A stretch of DNA of 64,000 bases from Pyricularia pennisetigena (taxonomy: Eukaryota > Ascomycota > Sordariomycetes > Magnaporthales > Pyriculariaceae): contig NC_043743.1 in assembly GCF_004337985.1 (NCBI RefSeq), forward strand, positions 2,464,543-2,528,542. Direction: 5' to 3'. Position 1 is the stretch's first letter. Every line of letters begins with the position of its first letter. Shown here piece after piece: positions 1-12,224 of this stretch. A program made the position numbers and the translations under genes. The notes below the pieces were generated by a model that made no database searches, was not told where the DNA came from, and saw only the letters and a program-made list of their open reading frames with translations.

Positions 1-2115
1 TTTTTTTTTTTTTTTTTTTTTTTGCATGTCGTCTTGTCGTCGGCAGTCGTTGTTCTTTATTGGCCGCCTCTATGTTACACCATCCTGTCAGATCATACTG
101 CAATTGGTATAGTTTGTGTACGTGATCCGTAAGGCACGTTGTAGTAGTAGGAGACATCAAGTCTCGACGAAAAGAATATCGGATGCCATCGCTTCGCACT
201 GACCTCACTACAACGTACCATTTGTCCAAAAGCTGGGTGGAATGGGGGAGTTGACGCCACAACCCCTCTCACCCCAAGCTTTCGCCGGCGTCGTCCGTCA
301 AAAATGCCACTGATAGGTAGCCCTGCAACCGGGACGATAGCTGAGCGCGCCTACACTACCCTTACCTAGGTAAGACATGGGGCAAACGGTGGACGCCCAG
401 ACTATTTCGAATCAGACTGCCCTCCTTTTTTTTTTCTCTTTTTTTTCGTACTTATCAAATCTTGGTCGGATCTCCAATTGCAACTAGAGCCGCCTGCCTG
501 TCGCTGGCTCACTGGCTAATCCGGCAGGGCGATATGCTCGTGGTGTACTTGCAGCGTGCAGCTTGCAGACTGCAACTTACAACACCCGTTATTCATCTCT
601 CAAGTTCCTACTTACTGATTCAAACACAGAAATTACCCGTGGATACCTTCCCACACCGCACGACAGACAGCTGCAGGTCAATGGAATTACAGGCCCAGAA
701 GGTGCAGGCGCAAAAGGTCTCCGACTGGCCAAATTATACAGGGTACCCCGGCCCCAAGACCTCGCGACTGCAGCCAGTACAGGGGACCCCTCACCACTAA
801 GACCCCTCCTCCCTCCTTCTCGGAAGGCGGGCTCCCACATCATCGAGTTTGTCGAACCAAGGCTCATGGATGCTGGGGTCGCTGGGTCTGGTACCGCAAG
901 TCACAAGGGTCAAAAAGAGAGGGCGAGAACGAAACAAAATAAGAAAAAAAAAGGGAAGAAGACGAAGGGGAGATAACCACAGAACACCGACCCGACAAGA
1001 ACCAAAGCCAAGAGAGGGGATCTGAGTGCGTATTTGATTGTTTCAAGAACAGTGTCAGGCATTCCCGTATTGACTTGAACTTTTCTTTACAAACCCATTC
1101 CACCCTTGTAGGCCCTGTCGTCTTGTCGTCCTCATCGGATCAGTCCTCCACTCGTCGGTCTCTTTAAATTATATTAGCTTACTCTTTTTTTTTTCTTTCT
1201 TTTTTTTGTACTGTATGGGGTTCATCCGCATGCAGTAGCAAACTCCAGCGCATCGGATTGCAGCGTAGCGCGCCTGCAAAAGTCGACATGCGCGCCGCGC
1301 TTCTTATTCATTTCTCGCCTTGTTAATTTTTTTTTTAAACCGTTTAGTGTCACTCGATTGCAGTTCGCAAGCGAAGCCTGCCTGTCTCTGGGCTCTCGAG
1401 TCTCTCTGTGTGTGTTTGTGTGTTTGCGTGTGTGGGTTTCTTTCTTCTCTTCTTGGATTTTTTGTCCCTTTTCATCTTTATATTCTCACAGTGCACTCGT
1501 CGACGGCCACCAAAAATACCCGCCGGCCGCTGCATAGTTGAGGGTGCGTGATGCAATGGCCCAGGTCCTTCCATGTTGACTAGAGCCACCATCGCAGTCC
1601 TTATTCGCCATCGACAACGATAAACCGAGTGCCGCGGTCCCTTCTTCACGTCAACCTTGCTGTTGCGAGCTTCTTTCTACACCACACACTAGACCGCTTC
1701 GCCTCAAGATTCGATCCTTTCAGCGCTGAGATTTGAATCGTTCGGACCAACAAGAACCAACCAATACCCTTGCAGTGGTGCGCACGCATAGTTGTTGGTT
1801 ATAAGGCAGAGCTTGGGAGTTCCAGGCTCTCTACTGGCCGGCCCAGGCCCTCCCTGACCGGTTTACCGGTGTCTCCAACGCCGCATTGGCTGGCCATGTG
1901 CATCATCACACTTGTCCAAACAACCCTGCGCATCGCCTCATCCGGGAACTGGTTGATCTCTTTGGGGTGCTGAACAGGCTCTCCATGGATCAGTCTGCTT
2001 ATATATCATATCTTTGCCTTCGCGCCCTCCATCACCATAGCTTTACTTCTTGTCGTTTCCCGACTCCGCCGCACACTCTCTTGCTTTTCGCCCCAAAGCC
2101 ACCGCCGTCGTCGAC
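1..2115. other. Spacer and 5' leader region upstream of the first gene
   Basis: No gene is supported here. The window opens in a run of 23 T. A perfect 14-nt palindrome, CTTACCTAGGTAAG, lies at 361-374. A GT-rich simple repeat lies around 1407-1436. A TATA-like TTATATAT at about 1999-2006 is roughly 110 nt before the start codon of the first gene. Reading frames in this stretch are short, overlapping and of mixed composition. Confidence 0.5.
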
Positions 2116-4843
2116 ATGAAGCTGTTCAAGGGGGCCTCCGCCTCCCCTGCAAGTCCTGGCCGGTCACGTCCAGGCACCTCATCCATCCGTGGCAGGATTT
2201 CGAACCCCATCCCGATACCTAGTGCAGTCGACGACGACGAGTTCCCCATCCGAAGGCCAGGCACTGGCTTTGCCGACAAGTCCCCTGAAGAGGAGTTCCC
2301 CATCCGTCAGCTCGGGACTAGCATGGCTACTCCCAACCCACCCGAGGAGCAGCAGCAGCAGCAGCAGCAGCCGCCGCCGACGCCGCCGCCGCCGCCAGTT
2401 CAACCGAGTGAACAAGATCTCAAGCCTGAAGATTATAATACAACCCCGGAGGAGAAATATCAACAGCCATTACAAAGCATTGTCGATGACAGTCGCCCAG
2501 AACATGCCTTCGGTGAGGCTCCCGTCGAAGCGCCTCCAATAGGAAAATCTCCACCGACACATGAGCCGGTCACTCCGACCGCCCCGGTGGCTCCCGCTCC
2601 CCTTCCGGTTACGGCGCCGGCTGTTGCACCAGAGCCTGCGCCGCCCTCAACACCACAGCCCGCACCGGCGAGGACAAGTCATCCATCAGCTGGGGGCTCA
2701 GGTAATTCTCCGGCGAACAGTAATAGTAACAGCCACAATAGCAACCGAGCCCAATTTCGCAGGACGAACGTCCCAAGCACAGTGCGCTACTCCGCCATTA
2801 GCAATAACTCTGCAAACACTGGTGCATTATCTTCAGACTCCCGTCCACAGCGGAAAAAGTCGACACTGCGTAATGCTTTGAGTAAGCTATTTGGGCGCAA
2901 GAAGAAGAAGAGCAATGGCCCGTCCAGCTCAGCAGGCGACACAGACCGCACGTCAAGCGTGATGCCATCCCAGCACCGTAGTGTAAGTTCCAGAGAGGAC
3001 AGCTCTGACTCTATCCTGATAGACAGCCTGCCTTACTAACGCTGTTTTGAATTTGAACCCGCAGGATACTTCGGGCCTGGTGAGGGTCAAGGAAACTGAA
3101 TCGAAACGATCTGCGTCCTTGCCTATCACCGAGTACGATCGCGCACTACGTTCCCACTCCATCGGGCCAAACGACTTTTCGACGATAGAGAATGTCCGCA
3201 ACTCCATACACGGCGATATGGGCACGCCAAGGCGGCGGGCCATGACAACCACAGATAGCAGGCTGTTCGGGACGCCAGCTAAACGAAACGAGTTTGGCGA
3301 GTGGGGAGGTCTTTCTCCTCGTCCTGTCAGCGCACATGGCCGGGGCCGCGTGTCGGGCGTTGAAGAAGATCCCGAGATGATAGGGCGGGCGATAACTTCC
3401 GACATGGATGCCGGAACAGGATACAACACGAAGCGAAGATCGCGGTCGTTGTCAGGTATCGACGCGCTTGGTGGACACCTCGCCCATGTTGCTCCTGATG
3501 GCACTGTGAACGCAGCCGGAGGCCGCCGGCGTAGTGATGAGATACGGTACTGGCGCGAAAGCTATGGAGCTAGCTACCTCTCTCCATTGTCTTCCACACA
3601 TCCTGAGACGGAAGGAGATCAGAACGAATACCGCGATGGGGATAACGACGACACCGGCGTAATCTCGGTTGACCCGACGCAGTCGCTGGCGGCACGGCCA
3701 GCCACAAGCGCGGCACCGGATTCGCCTCCGCAGCCGTTCAATTTTGGCTCCTTAGCTACCATGAACGAAATGGCTGGTATGAAGATCACCCAGGCGGCCA
3801 GCCTCGAGGCCAGGGTGAACAACGTCGAGGGCAGGACCGACAGGTTGGAGCGTGTCGTGGAACAGCTGTGCAATACTGTTTCTGGTCAGAAAGGTGGCTA
3901 TGCTGTATCCACTACTGGCTCAAACCAGGTCCCGCGCTCGATGCAGCCTCCTCAATCTGATTTCTGGCAGGCGCCTTCGTCATTCCTGCGTGAACCACGT
4001 GCAGACCAGTCTTCTTCTAGGTATACTAGTAGCCGACCATCGGTAGAGACGGACGGGCTGACATCGCACTCGCACATGTCGTTCGGGGAGGGGCAGACCC
4101 TTGTCGGCGGCCTTAACCCGCCTTCGAGTGCAGCTGCCCAGTCGGGACTGCCACCCATCGCCGCGTCTCCGTCCTCACCTGGCTCGCTGGGCTTCCCACG
4201 GGGATCTGTTTCGACAGTTCGCGGGGCCATGAGCTTACCCGCCCTGTCGGTGGCAGCTGCCTCGGATGCAGGGGCAGCTGACTTGGCAGCGCAGCTCGAG
4301 GCTGAGCGTGCCGAGAGGTTGGCTCTGGAGCTTCAGCTCAAAAAGCTATCGGAGCGCGTCAATGTGCTGTCAAGCACCATGTTCGCAATGCTGCGGGATC
4401 CGCAGAAGAACCGATCCCAGGAGCGCCTGACCCCATCGTCGGGCGTTGGCGAGAACAGGCTGTCTAGGACGTCGTCCAGCAGCCACCTCAACACGCCCAC
4501 AAAGGTAGTGGTTCCGCAATCTGGCATCGGCAGCAGAAACTCGCCGGCTCCCGTGCCGATATTCCTGGAACCTCCGTCGTCGCTTAACAAGTTTCATTCG
4601 TCCGGTAACACTCTATCCGGGTTTGACGACACGGGGGACGAGGAGAGTGATAGGGGCGCCGAGTCCGTGTCCGAGTCGTTCATGACACCGAGGGAGGAGT
4701 ATTCGCCGCCCACGTACGGCGCCTTTGGCGAGGAGCTGAGGGACGAGACTGAGGATGAGACCGACCCGAAGCGCAAGAAGGCCGCCAGGACGCTGAGCCT
4801 GAGCCAACTGACGCTGAACAAGGGCCAGCGGGCTGTTGTTTGA
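2116..4843 (+). CDS. Conserved-type fungal protein with low-complexity N-terminus and C-terminal coiled coil (881 aa)
   Basis: Two exons, 2116-2982 and 3065-4843. The intron has a GTAAGT donor, a TTACTAACG branch site and a CAG acceptor, and the junction is in phase 0, giving 881 residues. The start ATG at 2116 was chosen because an in-frame upstream extension has no ATG of its own. Visible features are two copies of an EFPIR-x-x-GT motif near residues 40-75, a poly-Gln then poly-Pro tract, a strongly basic patch (LSKLFGRKKKK) near residue 255, many Ser/Arg-rich segments, and one probable coiled coil near residues 690-735 rich in Glu/Ala/Leu heptads. There is no signal peptide, no membrane segment and no catalytic motif. 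The product resembles unnamed Sordariomycete proteins that may be cytoskeletal or signalling scaffolds. I do not recognise a named family, and the function is unknown. Confidence 0.75.
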
Positions 4844-6124
4844 GATGAATAATTTTTTCGATTCGTCGACGACCTTTGAGCCTCATTGAATGTGCATTCC
4901 TTGGACTTTCTAGAGTCATTGTAAATGATTACATTTTATACGAATCTCCTTTGTCACTTGCGGTGGTCATTTATTTATTTGGCGTTTTTATCATTGAAAT
5001 TCTTTCTTGGCTGAATCTGGTTGATATTCCCCCATTGTTTATAATCTAGCTGGACTTTTTACATTTGGCGGTTCTTCTCGTTTGTTTTCTATTTCTCCCC
5101 CTTGTTGATCTTGGGGATAGCTGGTGAGCGAGCGAGCGTTTCTTCTCAAGCATCTGTCGCATTCTCTCGTCCTATTCTATTTATGAGTCCATAAAGAACT
5201 GCCTGGTTCATCAGTCCTTTTTTTTTTTATCCCTCCGACGGGGCTGTGTAATATTTCTTCATGGTCATTGTCGCTCCTGGCGAGAAACCAATCGACTAAC
5301 CCTCGGTTGGATGCAGAGGATTGGGCGCGATGCCGCTGGATACATACCTATATAGCTTGTCTTTCTCTCGGAGTAGATAGAGTGTTGATCGTGGTGGTCA
5401 CTCTTGCTTGGTTTAATTTTCTGGACATGCATCTATCATTTTATCTTCATTAATGATCAATGGAATGGGGCGGCCACGTTCTGCGCCGGGAGTAAATAAA
5501 CCTTAGATGTGAGCTGGTGTGTTTTGATTTGCTAGATTTGACATGCATGTATGTCATGGGTGTCATCTCAACTATCTATTCAACCGAGTCTTGTTGAAAG
5601 AAATTCTCTGTTTATACGTTAGAAGGTAAACGATTTCTAGTCTCTTTAAAGCCCCCTTGGTGGTACAGGCAATAAATAGTAATGGTGGTTGTCGGAGTTC
5701 AGAAATATGGCGGTGGTCATGCAGTGAAACCAGATGTGGGTTAGGGAAGTCATTCCCAAGGCACTTGCTTGGGCCATACACACCTAAAGTGGCGGTTCAA
5801 AGCGGGCCAAGCCATTCGCGCAACCCTCCGCCATTGAGCGCAAATCCGCAAACAACGCCAAGCATACTTTTCCTCCGCCAACTGGACAACATCCCCCCAT
5901 CTCCACCACATTCACCTGTAGTCAGTTACTCGGCAAATAACATCTGCACTAGCTTCGACAGTACAGACGATTTGTCACCGAAAATTCCTAAAGCACAAAG
6001 TCGTGTGCGCATTAGACGTTATCGCGGGGCACGGCCNNNNNNNNNNNNNNNNNNGACCGAGACAAGCAAACCGAAGAAGCAACACATCCCGCGAGCTACC
6101 AAGAAAAGAGACGTCAAGGTCAGG
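4844..6124. other. Spacer containing an 18-N assembly gap
   Basis: This is 3' flank of the first gene followed by the promoter region of SHR3. Positions 6037-6054 are N. I see no further gene. A reading frame crossing the N tract runs into the SHR3 first exon but lacks coding character upstream of 6125. Confidence 0.5.
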
Positions 6125-6925
6125 ATGGACGCCAAGTGGATAGACTGGTCCAAGACGACGCGGTCCAAGGACTACCGCGGCTCCAGCTCGTTTGCGACCT
6201 TTATGATAATAGGGCGTGAGTGATTTTGTTTTCATGCTTTTTTGTTGGTCTTTTCTCCTTTGTATCTGTTTATTCCTGTTCCCACATTGGACCAAAAACT
6301 AACTTTTTCCCCCTTTGCTCTCCCGCCCCCCCCCACGGAAAAACCAAAAAAAAAAAAACCAGCCGTCTGCTTCTTCCTCGGCATCCTCTTCGCCTCGTTC
6401 CCCTACGACTTCCCGCTCCTGTGGACCTCGGACCCGGTGCCTCCGTCCTACTACGACCAGCTGGCGACGCACCTGCGCTTCATGCACGCGGCGCCGCCGC
6501 TCATCTCGCGCGTGCTCAACATCGTCATCTTTGTCGGCTTCCTCGGCTTCTTCGCCAAGCTGTTCCGCCCGTCCGAGGCCAACGTGCTCTTTGACGGCTC
6601 GTCGCTCGTCCTCTACGTCATCGGCGTCGGCATCTACCTCGCAAACATCGTCAAGGGCCTGCGCGACGTCACGGCCGACGCCTGGGGCGCCGACGGCAAG
6701 GGCACCCTCAGCCACGAGGGCCCCATCTCGGGCGAGGTCAAGCTGAGCAGGGAGGACTCGCTCAAGGTCCTGAGCGCTAGCAACACCATCCTCGCCCTCG
6801 TTCTCGTCGGCGTCCTCGTCCTCCAGGCCGGTGAGTGGTACGCCGAGCGCAAGGAGGCTGATGACGACGACGTCGTCAGGGACTCCGGGGACAAGAAGGC
6901 CGCCGCTGCCAAGAAGAAGCAGTGA
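6125..6925 (+). CDS. shr3: SHR3 family ER packaging chaperone for amino acid permeases
   Basis: Exons 6125-6215 and 6363-6925 give 217 residues. The donor GTGAGT and an acceptor behind an A-rich tract (AACCAG) join ATAGGGC to CCGTCTGC, restoring the continuous family signature SFATFMIIG-P-VCFFLGILFA then FPYDFPLLW. SHR3 proteins are four-span ER membrane chaperones that prevent aggregation of amino acid permeases and help load them into COPII vesicles. Hydrophobic segments occur near residues 22-42, 70-90, 100-120 and 160-178. The last four residues are KKKQ, a KKXX-type ER retrieval signal, preceded by an acidic/lysine tail. The first exon begins 70 nt after an assembly gap, so a start further upstream cannot be fully excluded, but the ATG at 6125 is the first after the gap. 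Confidence 0.9.
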
Positions 6926-7673
6926 ATTGGACGGGGAGGTGTTTTTTTTTTTTTGTCATCGCCTGCTTTGAGGGGGCCTTTGTTGGATTTACCTTTTCCT
7001 TGGTGGTCCCCCCGTTGTCATTCCCGGGATGGCATATACAGCAGACTTTTCTCATGCTGTGCTGCTGTGCTGCTGTGCTGAGAAAGTGCAGGTACATAGG
7101 TAATCAAGATTTCAGCACCATCTTGTCTGGTTGTTTTGCAGGCGGAAAAAAAAAAAAAACAAAAAGAAAAAGAAACAATGCATTCAGTCCACCGGCCAAT
7201 CTGATTAATAATGGAGCCCCTGAAATTCGTTTCGATTCCAAATCTTCACTCACGTCTATCCGTACCAAGATCTGCGGCAAGATTGTCATGGGCTGATAAC
7301 CCAGAAGTTGTGATGAAGGCTTTCTGGGAAAGATCTAACATCTAGCTCCTAATGATCACTTCCCATCTGATCATTTCAGTGTCATATCTACGATTGTTTG
7401 TGCTTGTAAAAAGAGTGTTACATCGGTACCAAAGAGATTAAAAGAGATGGTATATATCGTCTAGATACATGTAAATAATCAGAATAAGAAAATGGTATCT
7501 GGTTTAAGCCAAGAAACGCCGATTTCCGGAGATACAAAGGATCTCATGCGATAAACAAACAACCCCCCATGCTATGCTAAACGCAAACAGAAGGACAAGA
7601 AAGGTGAGAATGAACAGGTAGAGCCACCAGTGGCCGTCGATTTTTTGTAGTTGATTGCTGGACAAACCCCCCC
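6926..7673. other. Convergent spacer between SHR3 and the next gene
   Basis: 3' flanks of two convergent genes. The spacer contains a TGCTGTGCTG tandem at about 7056-7082 and several A/T homopolymers. No gene is seen. Confidence 0.5.
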
Positions 7674-8939
7674 TTACTTCCTATGGTCCAGCGCAGAGTA
7701 AGCAGTGGCAGGGACGAAAGGTTGATCAGGAGCTAATTCGGCTTGACGCATCATGGTCGTAAATGTTGTTTGGTTGGATATGCGCCTATGCTCAAACGAC
7801 CGTCGGCTACGAGGCCCAGAGCCAGTTTCCGAGCCATTCTCGCTGACGGTCCTAGGGTCGGCAAAGACATTGATGCTCTCGGTGCTGGGTTGGCGATTGT
7901 GGTCGAGGTCACGCGGGCCACCATCGCCCATCCCTCCATAGCCGCCCTGTCGGACTGGGAACCGTCCGCTGCCGATGCTGGAGCCGTTGCTGCTACGCAT
8001 GCCTCGGAGCGGGGCCACCTGCGATCTGTTTGTGCCGGCACTGACGGGCCGGTCACTGAACGGGTTTCTATCAGAGTTATACGACACTGGCCGGCGGGAG
8101 TCATTGAGGTCGATAGTCTCGAACTGGCCGGATGCGCGGTGCATGGGCCAGGTGCTGTCTTTGCGGTTGAAATCAGACCGCATCGTTGAGTTCTCGGACA
8201 TGATAGGGTGACTGATCGTATGTGGGTATACACCTGCTGAGGTTGAGCGCCCCGATATGGGCAGCGTCTCTTCTGTCTTCTTCTTGCGGCGCAGGCAGAA
8301 GCAAACCCCGAGACCCAGCAATATCAAGAAGATGAGGCCACCCACGACACCCCCAATGATGGATAACTTGGAAGCATTGCCGTCCCCGCCGCTTGATACT
8401 CCGCTGGTGACGGGCCTTGACGTTGCTGTTGCCGTTGCCGTCTCCGTCGTGGTGTCGGAAGAAGTGCTGCTCGGTGCCGAAGGGCTCGTTGAGGTAGATG
8501 ATGGAATTGAAATGCTGGTGGGAGGCCGCGGCTGGGGTGCTGCGCTTTGATCAGAGTTCTTGACGCACTCTGAATCGCTGTTGCAGGAGTATCCAAACGG
8601 ACAACAATCCTTGCCGCACTTTGGCAGGTCGCTGTCCAACACAGTCGTCTTGACACTTGACCGAGGGTCCTGCTGCAGGCGGACGTCGCAGAGGATCGGC
8701 GCGATGATCTCACAGCCGTCCAGGCTGTCACAACATAGCGTCGATGTCTTGCCCGCAAGCTGGAGACAAACCTTGCCTTTAGGACAGCAAAAGCTGCTAG
8801 GAAGGCTGTTTCCACATTGCTCGAAATTGGCAGGACAAGTGGCTTGCCTCTCAAGGAGGTGGAGTGATCTAGTCGGCAGGTTGATAGCCGAGGCCAGCGT
8901 GGCAAAGGCCACAAAGAGCACTTGGTTGCGCATTGGCAT
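7674..8939 (-). CDS. Single-pass membrane protein with 14-cysteine ectodomain (sensor-like, 421 aa)
   Basis: Intronless. ATGs at 8939 and 8933 are both plausible starts. In order: a signal peptide (about residues 1-18); a cysteine-rich ectodomain (residues 35-125) with 14 Cys including three CC pairs; a Ser/Thr/Pro-rich stalk (about 130-188) likely to be O-mannosylated; one transmembrane helix (about 193-216) followed directly by RRKKK; then a roughly 200-residue polar, Ser/Arg-rich cytoplasmic tail. This layout matches MID2/WSC-like wall-stress sensors, but the ectodomain is not a WSC domain. I recall similar unnamed proteins being widespread in Pezizomycotina. The role is inferred as surface sensing or wall contact and is not known. 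The neighbours are unrelated (SHR3 convergent). Confidence 0.85.
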   Translation of the reverse strand: MPMRNQVLFVAFATLASAINLPTRSLHLLERQATCPANFEQCGNSLPSSFCCPKGKVCLQLAGKTSTLCCDSLDGCEIIAPILCDVRLQQDPRSSVKTTVLDSDLPKCGKDCCPFGYSCNSDSECVKNSDQSAAPQPRPPTSISIPSSTSTSPSAPSSTSSDTTTETATATATSRPVTSGVSSGGDGNASKLSIIGGVVGGLIFLILLGLGVCFCLRRKKKTEETLPISGRSTSAGVYPHTISHPIMSENSTMRSDFNRKDSTWPMHRASGQFETIDLNDSRRPVSYNSDRNPFSDRPVSAGTNRSQVAPLRGMRSSNGSSIGSGRFPVRQGGYGGMGDGGPRDLDHNRQPSTESINVFADPRTVSENGSETGSGPRSRRSFEHRRISNQTTFTTMMRQAELAPDQPFVPATAYSALDHRK

Positions 8940-10883
8940 CCAAGTTTAATTTGTCGATGGTCAAATATTTGACTAGTTTGTTGCAGACCAACAGTCAGGG
9001 CTGAATGAAGGCTGTGGTTTCGAAAGAGCAAAGAATGCGCCGTCAAGGTATATGCGGTTGCTCTCGGTTAGGAATGGATGAATTGATGATATTTCTGAGA
9101 TGCAAGAAAAGAGGGAGAGAAAAAAAAAAAAGTAAACAGCAAACAGGGCTGAATAACCTTTACCAGGGGGTTAAAAGGCCGTACTAATAACACGCGAGTT
9201 GATTCACGGACAAAGACAGACAGTGAATGGGAGTCATTCGTCAGAGAGGGAGAAGAAAGGGCATGTATAAGCGAGACGGACAATGAAGTGATAGAGAGAA
9301 ATATTGCAGTAAGACTGACGAGATCTGGAACACACCCGGAAGTCACTGGTTCTTTGCACTGGCAACGAGAAACAGATTGTTTGGTCTAATCAAAGCAAAG
9401 AAACAAAGGATGGTCCTAAACCACGATAGGAAAAAGAGGGAAAGATTTTTGACGAAACAAAGGGAAACAAATCATGGAATGAAAAAGAGATATGGACTGA
9501 GATGTCACGTCATGCTCAGCTACTTTGTTTGTGCTCCATACTGTGTATGCTGAGCCCAGTTCCTGGCCTGGGCAGGAAACAAAAGAGATCAGAGGCAGGC
9601 ATCTACCGGTATCTGCCGGCATCTCATACCCTCCAATTCAAAGAGGGATAGAAGCCAAGTGTATGGAGATTTTGGCGCGAGGAACCGAGATCCAACGAAT
9701 TCCTAGTGTGAAATGGGCTTTGACAGGGCAGTATTCGATGCCAAAAGAGGTATCGAGGTCACAAGAGACGGCGAATTGTGGATCGCCAGCCAGCATCGTG
9801 CCGTTGCGCCGGCCGAAATGGCATGTCCGTGGCTTCTTCTTTTTTCTTCTTTTTTTTCTCGCAGAGAATGAGGCCAGCGACGACGTTGGAGAAAAAGAAC
9901 CCGCATGACCTGAGGCGGTGCAGTTTCGGCGGCACTGGCGGCGGCCAGACGAGAGGCCAAGGTTGATTGACTGCCGCGCGCTCAAGCTTCAAGTCCATGG
10001 GCCTCGAGGAGCAATCAGTGGTCAAGGTTGAACAATGATATTTTGTCCAAGGTTAATCCATCTTCCATTGGTCCATCAAATGCAAATAGGAATTCGAGCC
10101 AAGGCCCCCTCAAGGTTCGGTATGGAGTAACGTACCAAGGGCGAGAAGAAACAGGCAGGTACCAATGGCTATCGACTTTCTAGCGCTCGTCAGGTTAGGC
10201 GCGCATGAGTGGAAGGAAGCGCTTGGATTGGCGGCAAGCTCTTTCCTCTTTTCCCTTTCCCATCCAGGACCAGGGTCCAGATCATTTAGGACCAATCAAA
10301 TTGAGCATGTCATATTGTCATTAAGCATCCCTGCAGCTTTTTCCTTCCCTTCCTTGGTGGGGAAAAAAAAGTTACATAGTGCAATTATAGTAGCACTAGA
10401 ATTGGTGGGGTCGTTCGTGCGGCCCGTTACCGCCGATCGTTGGCTGCCCGTTAAGTTGAGTTCAGTCCAGTTCATCCCAATGCTCATTTATCTGCATATT
10501 CGGACCAGGGTAAAGGGGAGTGAGTAGTAAAAGATGGGACCCAGGGGGAGAAAAGGAAAACAAACTTGGCAGACAACAACACCGCTATATGTGACTCACC
10601 TGACTTGCCCCATATCCATTCAACCCTAGCATCTCTTTTAGCTGGTTGTTACGTAGCAAGTGGAAGCGACAGCAAACAAAAAATCAAGCTCAAAATGTTA
10701 AAATGTGGCTCATCTTGCACCGTGCGTATGTCACGAGGTATCGTGTGTTGTTGTCGCCCTTGTAGCGGTCAATTATGAACGAAGACGGAAAGGCAAAGCA
10801 CGCATGCCTCCACTTTGTCCATGCATGTCTGCGAGCAAGCGCACGGAGTATACGCATACGCCAGAAGAGAGAGCGAGAGAGAG

Positions 10884-10941
<58 letters not shown>

Positions 10942-12224
10942 CCTCCACTGCCAGCGCAATGAACCGAGGGCGTGCTCCCATCAATATCCATCTATACGTG
11001 TCAGAAAGCAGGAACGCCAGCCCCAAATACCGCGTGGCAATTTTCCTCGCGTGTTTGCCTGCAGCAGTAATGCATACTTGCAAGGGGTCAGTACGGAATA
11101 TGCAGTACAGTACAGTAGTCTGGATTTTTGGGCATCAATCGAGCCCCGGTTAGGGACAGATGGCTGTGGGTTCGATTTTCGCACGCCTCCCGGCTGCCTT
11201 CGTAGAGAGAGGTAACCGCCCGATTCCAAAACCAAGCGGGCCAAGTTGAGCGGCCGTCCCAAGCACCCAATCGCATGCGTTCTCATACATGTATCGCCGC
11301 CGGAGACTGGTCTAGCGCCTTCACTCAGAATAATACCGGCGCTTCTGCAAAATCCCAGTATACCTTGCCACGTACACTGATAAAGAACTTTCTTCAATAT
11401 CAACCTTTGCCGCGCGGCATCCCGGCAGCCAGCAGCAGCCATCGATTACGATGCCGCAATGACAACTATGCCCGGCCTGGAACCGCGTAGGCCGTAGCGC
11501 CGGCGGCAAGACGGTCGGAGAGAAAAACAGAAGGCTCAAATTTTCCTCGGGGACGATTGGTAGGTTCAAAGAGCTCGTAAACATGTCGCAGTTCGCGCTG
11601 GTGTGGCATAGAAAGAGACAAAGGCAATGATGCAGGCGATAGGATTTATTTCTTGTGAATTGTTTTGTTATTTGGATCCGCTGTGTGAGATCCTGGGTAT
11701 AATGTCCAGCTAGAATAGACTATAATCATCGTCATCCCATTCCGATTCCTCTCTTCTGATGAATGATTCCTTGGACTTCCGTGTCCCCTATTTCCCACCG
11801 AAAAGACATAAAAACCGTGTCCCAGACCCGATCATAACTCCTCGCCCCATGCACGCTTGGTACAACCAAATAAGAAAAAAAGAGATATACAAAGGAGAGT
11901 AGGAAAGGGAGAAGGAAATTTGTTTGGTTCTCACAGGAACCAAAAAGCCCATTCACGTGGGCGCTTCGACTCATCGACATCATCTCCCTCATCAATATTC
12001 AACGCTTGCTTTGAAATCACCCAAGCCAGAAAAGATTTCCTCCCGGAGGTGTCCCAATCTCCAGGTTAGAAAAAAGTCCCAAACCAGTGTCGTCTGGATC
12101 AACTCTGTATGCCTCGCGGCATCCCTCTAATCTTAATCACCAACACGAGTTTGAATAGCTAAGTGGTTTTTCTCCCTCTTTTTTTTTCTTTTGTTCGTTG
12201 CGAAAAGGCCTAGACAACCCTCTT
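8940..12224. other. 3.3-kb spacer without a supported gene
   Basis: Contains the promoter of the 14-Cys membrane protein and the 3' flank of the zinc-cluster gene. It includes a 57-nt A tract and many short frames whose translations are mainly homopolymer artefacts (poly-Lys or poly-Phe). No splice-linked coding segments with family resemblance were found. Confidence 0.45.
10884..10940. repeat. 57-nt poly(A) tract preceded by a GA-rich stretch
   Basis: An uninterrupted run of A follows GAGAGAGCGAGAGAGAG. It is the longest homopolymer in the window. It may be a microsatellite or the tail of a retroposed element. No target-site duplication or recognisable SINE/LINE body is visible beside it, so I favour a simple repeat. 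Confidence 0.9.

Noticed and set aside
10690..11215. Overlapping frames encoding long poly-Lys or poly-Phe
   Set aside because: They are translations of the 57-nt A tract on both strands.
11150..11215. tRNA-like GGGTTCGATTT segment
   Set aside because: Only a weak T-arm (4 of 5 pairs) can be drawn, with no matching acceptor, D or anticodon arms.
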